From NCBI GenBank assembly GCA_963845695.1, contig CAWJTQ010000013.1, forward strand, positions 310,001 through 374,000: a DNA stretch of 64,000 bases. The letters are read 5' to 3'. Shown here in pieces: positions 46,383 through 55,068 of this stretch. The notes beneath the pieces are model-generated. The model was not told where the DNA came from and made no database searches. It saw only the letters and a list, made by a program, of their open reading frames with translations. Numbering within the stretch: the first letter of the stretch is position 1; each line of letters begins with the position of its first letter. The DNA comes from CAWJTV01 sp963845695. Lineage in GTDB: Bacteria; Planctomycetota; Planctomycetia; Isosphaerales; Isosphaeraceae. A program made the position numbers and the translations under genes.

Positions 46383-48424
46383 ATGTCGATCCCAGAGTGG
46401 AGATCCATCGCCCTGACCGTGCTATTCCTCGGCGCCGTCGCCACCGGCGCAGGCGCATCCGGCTCCCGCCCTGGCGAGGAACGACGACACCAACCCCAAG
46501 CCCGCGCCCGGCCGGATGTTCGTGACCGGCCGCGTGCTCGACCTGACGGAAAACCGGTGCCAAGGGCAACGGTCGCGGCCTATGCGCAGCAGCCTGCGCG
46601 CCGGGCCTTTTCCCTACCGGGCATTTAGGGCCTGGCTCATGATCGGGGACGCCCGCGCCGACGGCCTGGGACGATTCCGCATCGAGGCGCCGCGGACATC
46701 CTCGTCGCGGTATGATATGCTTCGGCGCCATCGCCCTGGCGCCCGGCCATGGTGTCGGCTGGGTCGAGCTCAATCCTGACGCCGACCAGCCCACCGCCGA
46801 CATCACACTCCGGCGCGAGCAAGTGATCCACGGGCGATTGCTCGACCTACAAGGCCAGCCCGTCCCGAATGTCACACTCGCGGTCGCGTTGATCCGTCGG
46901 ATTCCACCACCGGGTCAGGTCAGGGCCCGGAGCCGCCTCGATGGTGTCCTTTATTCGTGGACCAAAATCAATGACGTTCCGGCCTGGCCCCGGCCGGTGA
47001 TGACCGACCCCGAGGGTCACTTCACCCTGCGCGGCCTGGGACGGGGCCTCAATGCGGTCCTCACCGTCCATCACCCACGATTCGCCCTCCAGCGCATTGA
47101 GATCGAGCCGGATGGCACTTCGGAATCGAGGTCGATGACCGTGGCGCTGATGCCGGCCCAGGTCGTCACCGGGCGCGTGACCTATGCCGACACCGGCGAG
47201 GGGGTTCCTCACGCCCCGCTCGAGGTGACCTCTAGCCACGGGAGAGCCGGGATCCCCGCGGAATTCGAGACCGACGCCGAGGGACGGTTCCGCGTGACTC
47301 CTGCGCCAGCGGACCGCAGGGTCAGCATCCTGGCCTTTCCTCCGGAGGGACAGCCCTACCTCATCGCCTACACGAGTATCGACTGGCCCAAGGGTGCCGT
47401 CGAGCAGAAAGCGGACCTCGCCTTACCGCGCGGCGTCTTGATCCATGGCCAGGTCACCGAGGAGGGCTCTGGCAAACCCCTCCCGGGGGCGATTGTCGAC
47501 TTTGTCGCTTATGGCAAGCAGCAGACCACGAGCGGGCAAGGCATCATCACCGAAACCGCGACCGATGGCTCCTTCCGACTCGGGGCCATGGCCGGCCCGG
47601 GTCACCTCTTCGTCAAGGGCCCCAGCGACGATTACGTGCTCCGCGAGATCAGCGGTCGGATGATGGAACGAGGCCAGCCGGGCGAGAGCCGGATTTACTC
47701 GCACGCCTTCCCGTTCCTCGACTTGAAACCGGACACCGACAGCCAGCAGGTCCACGTCGTGCTCCGCCCCGGCGCGATGGTGACCGGCCAGGTCGTCGGG
47801 CCGGATGGCCAGCCGGTCCGCCAGGCCTGGATCTTCAGCCGGGTCATCCTCAATCCGAGACAGGGGGCCTGGCATGTCTGGGTCGGGAGCCATCATGGCA
47901 ACGTGCGGAACGGCCGCTTCGAAATCCACGGGCTCGACCCCGATACCGAGGTCCCCGTCTCCTTCCTCGAGCCGAAAGGCAAACTGGGCGCCGTCGTCAA
48001 ACTCTCGGGCAGATCGGCCGCCGAAGGGCCGGTCACCGTCCGGCTCGAACCCTGCGGCGCGGCCAAGGCGCGGGTCGTCGGTCCTGACGGCAAGCCAGTC
48101 GCGGGACGTCTCCCCGGTCACTTCATCCAGATGATCGTCACTCCCGGCATACCGTTCTCGATCGACGACAAAACCGGCCTCTCCGCCGCCGACCACGCCG
48201 ACCTGAACGAGGTTGACCCGGTCAATTACGAGCATCCGCCCGCATCCGATGCCGACGGCCGCATCACGCTCCCCGTCCTGATCCCCGGCGCAACGTATCG
48301 ATTCACCGACTCTACCACGTTCAAGCGCGGTGAGACCGGCCCGGCGATCCGCAAGGAGTTCACCGTCAAGCCTGGCGGGACGCTCGACATGGGCGACGTG
48401 CGAATCGAGAAGCCGCCCGGCTGA
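46383..48424 (+). CDS. Sigma-less array protein A: signal anchor plus outer beta-sandwich chain, several 5' frameshifts
   Basis: Starts MSIPEWRSIALTVLFLGAVA at 46383 behind AGGAGGG (46366-46372). The hydrophobic stretch equals the membrane helix of the sigma fusions, so the protein begins exactly where their sigma part ends. The 5' 330 bases shift frame about four times (near 46450, 46548, 46600 and 46710). From 46712 the frame is open to 48424: 'FGAIALAPGHGVGWVELNPD', 'EQVIHGRLLDLQGQPVPNVT', 'QVVTGRVTYADTGEGVPHAP', 'LPRGVLIHGQVTEEGSGKPL' and 'FTVKPGGTLDMGDVRIEKPP'. Likely a secreted or anchored version without transcription output. Role unknown. Confidence 0.75.
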
Positions 48425-48462
48425 CGCAAGATGGTCATGACCCCTTTTTACTCTATATATAT

Positions 48463-49004
48463 ATGCAATATTCAATAAATCCCGACGAATTCAAGGAGCG
48501 TTTCCTCCGGACACTCCCAGAAATCCCACCGGGCCTTGATCTCGCTCTCGATGCGTTTGTCGTCTTCCCGGAAGATGATGTCGATGCCCTGAAAATCACG
48601 GAGCGAGACAAGCTCATCTTGAAGGTTTCTGGTCTTCCGAGGACCGCTTCCCCTTCCTCAATTTCGGCTCATCCTCTTGCTGCCTGCAACGGCTGAGCGA
48701 ATTTGAGGACCTCCGGGAATTCGATCGCTATCGGATCATTGGCTCCAACGGGAGTAGGGACATGATCTGCATCGACGAAGAAGACGCTGGAACGATCGTC
48801 TATCTGAACCACGATAATAACATGAAGGTGATCTACATGAACTCTGGCATTGGCACTCTGGCTCAAAGCCTCTGCGCCTTCGGCGAGTTCATGAGGGATC
48901 GTGATGCCGAAGCGTGTCGGGCGGCGATCGGTGAAATGGATCGCGGGGCCGTGAAGCCCGGTAATTTCTGGGCCCATGAGATCCAGCGTGAAGAGAAATC
49001 CTAG
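48463..49004 (+). CDS. SUKH-family (SMI1/KNR4-like, SUKH-4) immunity-type protein, one frameshift
   Basis: Starts MQYSINPDEFKERFLRTLPE in an AT-rich stretch without a clear ribosome site. The frame changes near 48637 (one base missing in CTTCCGAGGACC): 'LILKVSGLPEDRFPFLNF' continues into 'FDRYRIIGSNGSRDMICIDE', 'GTIVYLNHDNNMKVIYMNSG' and 'IGTLAQSLCAFGEFM'. The GLPxxxxPFLxF and YxxIGSxGxxxICID motifs mark the SUKH-4 group, proteins that neutralise polymorphic toxins. No toxin gene is next to it. Codon use and AT content differ from the flanking array genes, which suggests acquisition. About 180 residues. Confidence 0.72.
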
Positions 49005-49178
49005 AGCGATGAACTGATGGGTTGCGCACGCAATGACCGCCGGGATCCGATACGAGCCCGAAGCGCCAGCGAGTGGATTCCGGCCGAGACGATCCATTCA
49101 CTCGCGGGCGACCGTTCGGCGCCGGTCGGCAGACCCGCGACGAACGAACCGCCGCTTACCCAGGAGGGATTCCCAGCC

Positions 49179-51225
49179 ATGTTGATCCCCAAGCCGAGAC
49201 TTGTCGCCCTGACCGTGTTGTCCCTCGGCGCCGTCGCCATCGCCGCAGGTTATTGGCCTCCCGCCCTGGCGAGGAACGATGACGCCAACCCCAAGCCCGC
49301 GCCCGGCCGGATGTTCGTGACCGGCCGCGTGCTCGACCCGAACGGAAAACCGGTGCCCGGCGCGACAGTCGCGGTCTACGCGCGAGGCCTGGCGCCCGGG
49401 CGTGGTCCTTCCCCGACGACAAGGGCCCAGCTCCCGATCGGCGACGCCCGCGCCGACGGCTCGGGACGGTTCCGCATCGATGCGCCGCGGACGTCCTCGA
49501 CGCGCGTATGAGAGGCCCGGCGCGGTCGCCCTGGCGCCCGGCCATGGGATCGGCTGGGTCGAGTTCGACCCCGACGCCGATCAGCCCACCGCCGACATCA
49601 CGCTCCGCCCGGAGCAAGTGATCCACGGCCGGCTGTTCGACCTGCAAGGCCAGCCCGTCCCGAACGTCACGCTTTCGGTCGCGTGGATCCGACGTCAGAT
49701 TCCGCCGGCTCAGGCCGGGGCGCGGAGCCGCTTCGATGGGATCTCTTATGGGGCGAACCGCGTCAACGACTTCCCCGCCTGGCCCCGGCCGATGATCACC
49801 AACGCCGAGGGCCGCTTCACCCTCCGCGACCTGGGCCGGGGCCTGGGTGCGGTTCTCACCGTCCATCACTCGCGGTTCGCACTCCAGAGGATCCAGGTCG
49901 AGCCGGATGACACATCGGAATCGAAGTCCATGTCCGCGGCGCTGGTGCCGCCCCAGACCATTACGGGACGCGTGACCTATGCCGACACGGGTGAGGGAGT
50001 CCCTCATGCCCCGCTCGAGGTGCGGTCCAGCGAGGGGCGGGTCGCCCTGGTCTCCGAATTCGAGACCGACGAAACGGGGCGGTTCCGCATCAATCCGCCG
50101 CCGGCGGACCGCGTCTTCGGCATCACCGCCTATCCCCCGGAAGGGCAGCCCTACCTCATCGCCCAGGGGCGGATCGACTGGCCCAAGGGCGCGCTCGAGC
50201 AGTCCCTCGACCTCGCCTTACCGCGCGGCGTCCTGATCCGCGGCACAGTCACCGAGGCGGGCACCGGCCGACCCGTCCCGGGGGCGTCCGTCGCCTTTAT
50301 TTATGAGGGGCAGATACGGAGTGGGACTAACGACAGCGGCCGCGTCGAGACCGCGGCGGATGGCACGTTTCAGCTCGCAGCCCAGCGCAGACCGGGCTGT
50401 CTCTTCGTCATGGGTCCCAGCGACCATTACGCATTCCAGGCCGTCGGCTCGCGAACGCTTGAGAACCGCCAGCCACGCGTCGGACGGCTGTACGCGCACG
50501 CAAATCATTGGCTGGACCTGAAACCGGGCATCGAGAGCCAGGAGGTCCACGTCGTGCTCCGCCGCGGCGCCACGGTGACCGGCCAAGTCGTCGGGCCGGA
50601 CGATCGGCCCGTGCGCGAGGCCTGGACCTTCAGCCGGGTCATCCTCGATCCCAGGCAGAGGACGTCGGTGGGCTGGACCGGTCGCTACCACGGCCTCGTG
50701 CGCAACGGTCGCTTCGAAATCCGCGGGCTCGACTCCGATGCCGAGGTCCCCGTGTATTTCCTCGACCCGAAGGGCAAGCTGGGCGGCGTGGTCAAGCTCT
50801 CAGGCAAGTCAGCGGCCGGCGGGCCGGTCACCGTCCGGCTCGAACCGTGCGGCGCGGCCAGGATGCGGGTCGTCGGGCCGGACGGTAAGCCGGTCGTGGG
50901 GCGTCTCACCGCGCGACCCGTCCAGATGGTCGTCACCCCCGGCCCACCGTACACCTTGGCGATCGACCAGGCCGGCCTCATGGTCGCCGATGAGGGCGAC
51001 CTGACCCAGATCGACACGGTCAACTACCCGACCGTGCTGGTGTCGGACGCCCAAGGACGCCTAACGCTCCCGGTCCTGATCCCCGGCGCGACCTATCGGT
51101 TCATCGACCACACGACGGTCCGGCGCGGCGAGGCCGGTCCGACAGTCCGCAAGGAGTTCACCGTCAAGCCCGGCGCGACGCTCGACCTGGGCGATCTGCG
51201 GATCGAGAATCCACGGTCACAGTAG
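49179..51225 (+). CDS. Sigma-less array protein B: signal anchor plus outer beta-sandwich chain, one frameshift
   Basis: Starts MLIPKPRLVALTVLSLGAVA at 49179; the bases from the ribosome site (AGGAGGG at 49162) to the ATG are identical to those of array protein A. One extra G near 49505 breaks 'RTSSTRYERPGAVALAPGHG'; otherwise the gene is open to 51225, about 680 residues. Modules in order: 'MFVTGRVLDPNGKPVPGATV', 'EQVIHGRLFDLQGQPVPNVT', 'QTITGRVTYADTGEGVPHAP', 'LPRGVLIRGTVTEAGTGRPV', 'LRRGATVTGQVVGPDDRPVR', 'EPCGAARMRVVGPDGKPVVG' and 'FTVKPGATLDLGDLRIENPR'. It is closest in sequence to array protein A, suggesting the two arose from one sigma-less parent. Confidence 0.83.
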
Positions 51226-51238
51226 GAGGCGCTCCTCG

Positions 51239-51508
51239 TCAATCCTGCGATCCGAGAAGTCGCTCACGAACCGATTCGATCGAGGCGACGCGACCACTCC
51301 GGACATCCTCGCGCGCCTGCTCCACCAGGTGCCGGAACGACGGATTACGTTCGATCAAATCTTCGAGGAACCCCGAGTCGTCCGGACGGATGGGCAACAG
51401 CTCGAAAATCGGTTGGCCCTCCTGGGTCACCACCACGGGCGAAGTCTGACACTCGACCGCATAGCGTTCAAGGTTCGCTTTCGCTTCCTTCAGGTCGATC
51501 ACTGTCAT
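51239..51508 (-). CDS. Phd/YefM-type antitoxin
   Basis: An 89-residue protein starting MTVIDLKEAKANLERYAVEC at 51508. The 'DLKEAKANLERYA' opening and 'SPVVVTQEGQPIFELLPI' are standard for Phd/YefM antitoxins, with a C-terminal toxin-binding tail 'REDVRSGRVASIESVRERLL'. Its start lies inside the 3' end of the toxin gene (41-base overlap), so the toxin gene comes first. It should bind the toxin and repress the operon. The pair is opposite in strand to the array and sits between array protein B and sigma-fusion 2. Confidence 0.82.
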   Translation of the reverse strand: MTVIDLKEAKANLERYAVECQTSPVVVTQEGQPIFELLPIRPDDSGFLEDLIERNPSFRHLVEQAREDVRSGRVASIESVRERLLGSQD

Positions 51509-51809
51509 GGACCGTGTACTCCTTCCCCAGAACATAGAGCCGATTCCCACGTTTCTCGCCCACCACCAGCACGTACACGGTCCGGTCCGCTTCCGCGACA
51601 TCGTACCAGACACGATAGTCGCCCAGGCGCAGTTCCCACGACGCCACCGGGTTCGGACGCATGAGTTTGACGCGACGCGTCTCCAGGGTGGGCTGATGGC
51701 GGAGATGAAGCTCGATACCATCGAGTACGATCCGCTGGGCGTATCGAGAAAGCCCGCCCAGATGACTGGCCGCTTCATCCGCGATGTTGATGGCATACGC
51801 CTCGGCCAT
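51468..51809 (-). CDS. RelE/ParE-superfamily toxin
   Basis: A 113-residue protein starting MAEAYAINIADEAASHLGGL. The RelE fold is indicated by 'YAINIADEAASHL', 'RRVKLMRPNPVASWELRLGD', 'YRVWYDVAEADRTVYVLVVG' and 'LYVLGKEYT'. RelE-type toxins cleave mRNA on the ribosome; the key basic residues (Arg in 'ELRLGDYRVWYDV') are present. The C-terminal tail 'SDRPEGSESEP' overlaps the antitoxin start. Toxin-first order is as in HigBA-type loci. Intact. Confidence 0.85.
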   Translation of the reverse strand: MAEAYAINIADEAASHLGGLSRYAQRIVLDGIELHLRHQPTLETRRVKLMRPNPVASWELRLGDYRVWYDVAEADRTVYVLVVGEKRGNRLYVLGKEYTVHDSDRPEGSESEP

Positions 51810-51909
51810 GGGCGAGCTCGGGAATTGTGACGGTACTCCAATACATTATGACGCGCCTCCGTTTTCCTGGCAATCCGGGACAAGATGAGCAGTCACATAG
51901 CCACCACCC

Positions 51910-51953
51910 GGGATAAAATGTCGGCCATCGGGGCAGTATCCGCCAAGGGATGA
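51910..51953 (+). promoter_or_regulatory. Conserved upstream block of sigma-fusion 2
   Basis: GGGATAAAATGTC, then GGCCATCGGGGCAG, TATCCGCCAA and GGGATGA; 44 bases, ending 33 bases before the start codon. Aligns to the other four blocks. Confidence 0.6.
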
Positions 51954-51986
51954 GTTCCAACGAGGTTCCTGCAAGGGCCCACGAGC

Positions 51987-54861
51987 ATGGCGCATGCGGC
52001 ATCCGGCTTCATCGTCCGGCAGATCGGTTCGCTGTTCGATGGCGGTTCCGTCTCGGGACTGTCCGATCGCCAGCTCCTCGAACGGTTCACCGCGCCGGGA
52101 TGCCGCTGCCGAATCCGCCTTCGCCGCGCTGGTAGCCCGCCATGGACCGATGGTCCTGCACGTCTGCCGGCAGCTCCTAGGCGATCACCAGCATGCCGAG
52201 GACGCCTTCCAGGCCGTCTTCCTCGTCCTGGCCCGCCGGGCGCGGTCGGTCCGCGATCCTGACCGGCTGAGTAACTGGCTGTATGGCGTCGCCCTGCGGA
52301 CCGCCCGCAAGGCCAGGAGCCGGCTCGCCCGCCGTCGCAAACAGGAAAGACACGACGCCGGGAACGGCTCGAATCCGCGATCGGGCCTCCCGGCCGATCA
52401 GTCGGCGATGGCGCGCGAGCAGGCCGAGATCCTGCACGACGAGATCGAGAGCTTACCGAACGCCTTCCGCCTGCCGGTCGTGCTCTGCTACTTCGAAGGG
52501 CTGACGCTCGACGAGGCGGCGCGACGGCTGCGCTGCCCCGAGGGCACGCTCCGCAGCCGCCTGGCCCGGGCGCGGATAAGCTCCGCCGCGGCCTGTTGCG
52601 CCGGGGCGTGGTTTTGCCGGCAACCGCCCTGGCCGCGATCCTCGAAGCCAGGCCCGGGTCGGCATCCGTCTCTTTCCCACTGTGTGAGGTGACCACTCGC
52701 GCCGCGATGAAATTCGCGGACGGACAGGCCGCCGCGACTGCCGTGTCGGCCCTGGCTCAGGAGGTACTGAGATCCATGTTGGTGAATAAGCTCAAGCTCG
52801 CCGTGTTGGTCCTGTTCGTCGTGGGTGCCTTTGCCGGTGGGGCGGGGTTCCTGCAAGCGCGTCAGGCTGGAAAGCCGGACCAACCTCGTGAGGCTGGAAA
52901 GCCGGACCGACCTGCGGCTGACGCCAATCCGCAGCCCGCTCCGGGCCGGATGTTTGTAACCGGCCGCGTGCTCGATCCCAGCGGAAAACCAGTGCCCGAT
53001 GCATCGGTCGCCGTCTATGCGCGAAGACTGACGTCCAACCTTCCTCTCTTTCTGAGGAGCAGGCGCCCGCTCCCGATCGGTGACGCCCGGGCCGACGGTT
53101 CGGGCCGGTTCCGCATCGACGCGCAGCGTACCTCTTCGTCGCGCTACGAGGTGTTCGGTGCCATCGCCCTGGTGCCCGGCTATGGTGCCGGCTGGGTCGA
53201 GTTGAATCCTGATGACAGCGAGCCTACCGCCGACATCACGCTCCGGCCCGAGCAAGTCGTCCAGGGGCGACTCGTCGACGTCCAGGGCCAGCCCGCCGCG
53301 AACGTCTTGCTTTCAGTCACCTCGATCCATCGGAACCTTCCGCCGCCTCAGACCGGCCGTCGCCGCGTCCCCGATGGTGTGTTTTACTCAGGGACAAACG
53401 TCAATGATTTTCCGGCCTGGCCCAAACCAATGACGACCGACGCCGAGGGCCGATTCACCCTCCGCGGCCTGGGCCAGGGGCTGGCCGCGGCCCTCACCGT
53501 GCATGACCCGCGGTTCGCACTCCACAACATTGGAGTCCGGGCGGATGACGCTTCCCAATCGAAGCCCCTGACCGTGGCGTTGGTCCCGGCCCAGGTCCTC
53601 ACCGGCCGCGTCACCTACGCCGACACAGGCAAGCCGGTCCCTCACGCCGCGCTCGAGGTCAGGTCCAGCTACGGAAGGGCCGCCGTCATCATCTCCGAAT
53701 TCGAGACCGACGCCGAGGGGCGATTCCATTTCAATCCGCCACCGGCCGACCGCCTCTACACCATCATTGCGTTTCCTCCGCAGGGCCAGCCCTACCTCAC
53801 CAACTACGCGCGGATCGACTGGCCCAAGGGTGCGCTCGAGCAGAAAGCGGACCTCGCCTTACCGCGCGGGGTCTTGATCCACGGCAAGGTTACCGAGGAG
53901 GGGTCTGGCAAACCAGTCGCGGGGGCAACCGTCAACTTTTGGAAGCGTGGACCTCGGGTCTATCAGGATGGCGGGAGTCTCACCGTCGAGACCGCAGCCG
54001 ACGGCTCGTTTCAACTCGGCGTCAAGCCCAGTCCGGGCTACCTTCTCATCAAAGGCCCCAGCGACGATTACGTGCTCCAGGCCATCGGCTCGCAAATGCT
54101 CCTGCAAGGCCAGCCGGGCGGCCGCCGGCTCTACGCGCACGCCCATCGGCAGCTCGATCTGAAACCGGGCGTGGATAGCCAGGAGGTGAACCTCGTGATT
54201 CGCCCCGGCGCGACGATCGCCGGCCAGGTCATCGGCCCGGACGGCCAGCTCGTCGCCGATGCCTGGATCTTCAGCCGGGTCATCCTCGATCCCAAGGGAA
54301 CGGCAGGGACAGGCTGGACGCCGCGCTATCACGCCAACGTGCACAACGGTCGTTTCGAGATCCACGGCCTCGACCCCGAGATCAAGGTCCCCGTCTACTT
54401 CCTCGACCCGAAACGCAAGCTGGGCGGTATGGTCAACCTCTCGGGCCAGTCAGCGGCCGGCGGACCGGTCACTGTCCGGCTCGAACCGTGCGGCGCCGCC
54501 AGGGCCCGCATCGTCGGCCCCGACGCCAAACCGGTCGCCAGTCGTCTCGGCCCGGCTCATCATCATGGTCGTCACCCCCGGTCCACCCACGTTTCGCGGC
54601 GACACCTCCGGCCGCCTCGCTGCCGACGTAGCTGCGTTGAGCAGCATCGACACCGTCAACTACCCGACCGAGCCGACCTCCGATGCCGAGGGCCGTATCA
54701 CCTTCCCCGTCCTGATCCCCGGCGCGTCCTATCAATTCATCGACAGCTCCACGTTCGTGGCCGGTCAAACCGGCCCGACAATCCGCAAGGAGTTCACCGT
54801 CAAGCCCGGCGAGACGCTCGACCTGGGTGATATCCGGATCGAGAAACCGCAAGCGCCATGA
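51987..54861 (+). CDS. Membrane-anchored ECF sigma factor fused to outer beta-sandwich chain, fusion 2, three frameshifts
   Basis: Starts MAHAASGFIVRQIGSLFDGG. The sigma part has 'EDAFQAVFLVLARRARSVRD', 'NWLYGVALRTARKARSRLAR', 'LPNAFRLPVVLCYFEGLTLD' and 'PEGTLRSRLARAR'. Then come 'ALAQEVLRSM', membrane helix 'LAVLVLFVVGAFAGGAGFLQ', a linker with two RQAGKPD-like repeats, and the module chain from 'MFVTGRVLDPSGKPVPDASV' to 'FTVKPGETLDLGDIRIEKPQ'. Frame changes: near 52095 (a GC pair lost from 'FTARRDAA'), near 52575 (one base lost in GGGCGCGATAAG) and near 54555 (one base gained). The long middle part, 52596-54550, is intact. Confidence 0.85.
52759..52778 (+). promoter_or_regulatory. Internal ribosome-site-like sequence and ATG, fusion 2
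   Basis: AGGAGGT at 52759-52765 with in-frame ATG at 52776, immediately before the membrane helix. The codon before TCC-ATG is the rare AGA, as in the other fusions. Confidence 0.4.
52860..52917 (+). repeat. Two tandem GTCAGGCTGGAAAGCCGGAC-like units
   Basis: CGTCAGGCTGGAAAGCCGGA and GTGAGGCTGGAAAGCCGGAC lie head to tail in the linker after the membrane helix, encoding RQAGKPDQPREAGKPDRP. Same position and same repeat core as in fusion 1. Confidence 0.7.
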
Positions 54862-54864
54862 ATC

Positions 54865-54966
54865 GTAGGGTGGGTCGCGACGCGATTCTTCGCGTCAAGG
54901 CCCACCGGGAGACCCGAGGCACTCGGTGGGCCTCACGACGCAAAGCGTCGTTCGACACCACCCTAC
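54865..54966. repeat. Palindromic element R1, copy 4
   Basis: GTAGGGTGGGTCG at the left and CACCACCCTAC at the right, with GGCCCACCGGGAG / CTCGGTGGGCC inside. It begins three bases after the stop of sigma-fusion 2. Confidence 0.75.
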
Positions 54967-54987
54967 AAGACTTTTTCCGGACAACCC

Positions 54988-55031
54988 GGGACAAGCCGAT
55001 CGGCATCGGGGCAGTATCCAGCGAGGGATGA
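54988..55031 (+). promoter_or_regulatory. Conserved upstream block of sigma-fusion 3
   Basis: GGGACAAGCCGATC, GGCATCGGGGCAG, TATCCAGCGA, GGGATGA; 44 bases, ending 37 bases before the start codon, preceded by TTTTTCCGGACAACCC. Confidence 0.6.
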
Positions 55032-55068
55032 GTCGGAACTCAGCTTGGTGTCAGGGGAGCCCACCGGC

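Noticed and set aside
48440..48465. The TATATATATA run before the SUKH gene as a strong promoter
   Set aside because: It is too close to the start codon to be a -10 box with a normal leader; it only shows the local AT-richness.
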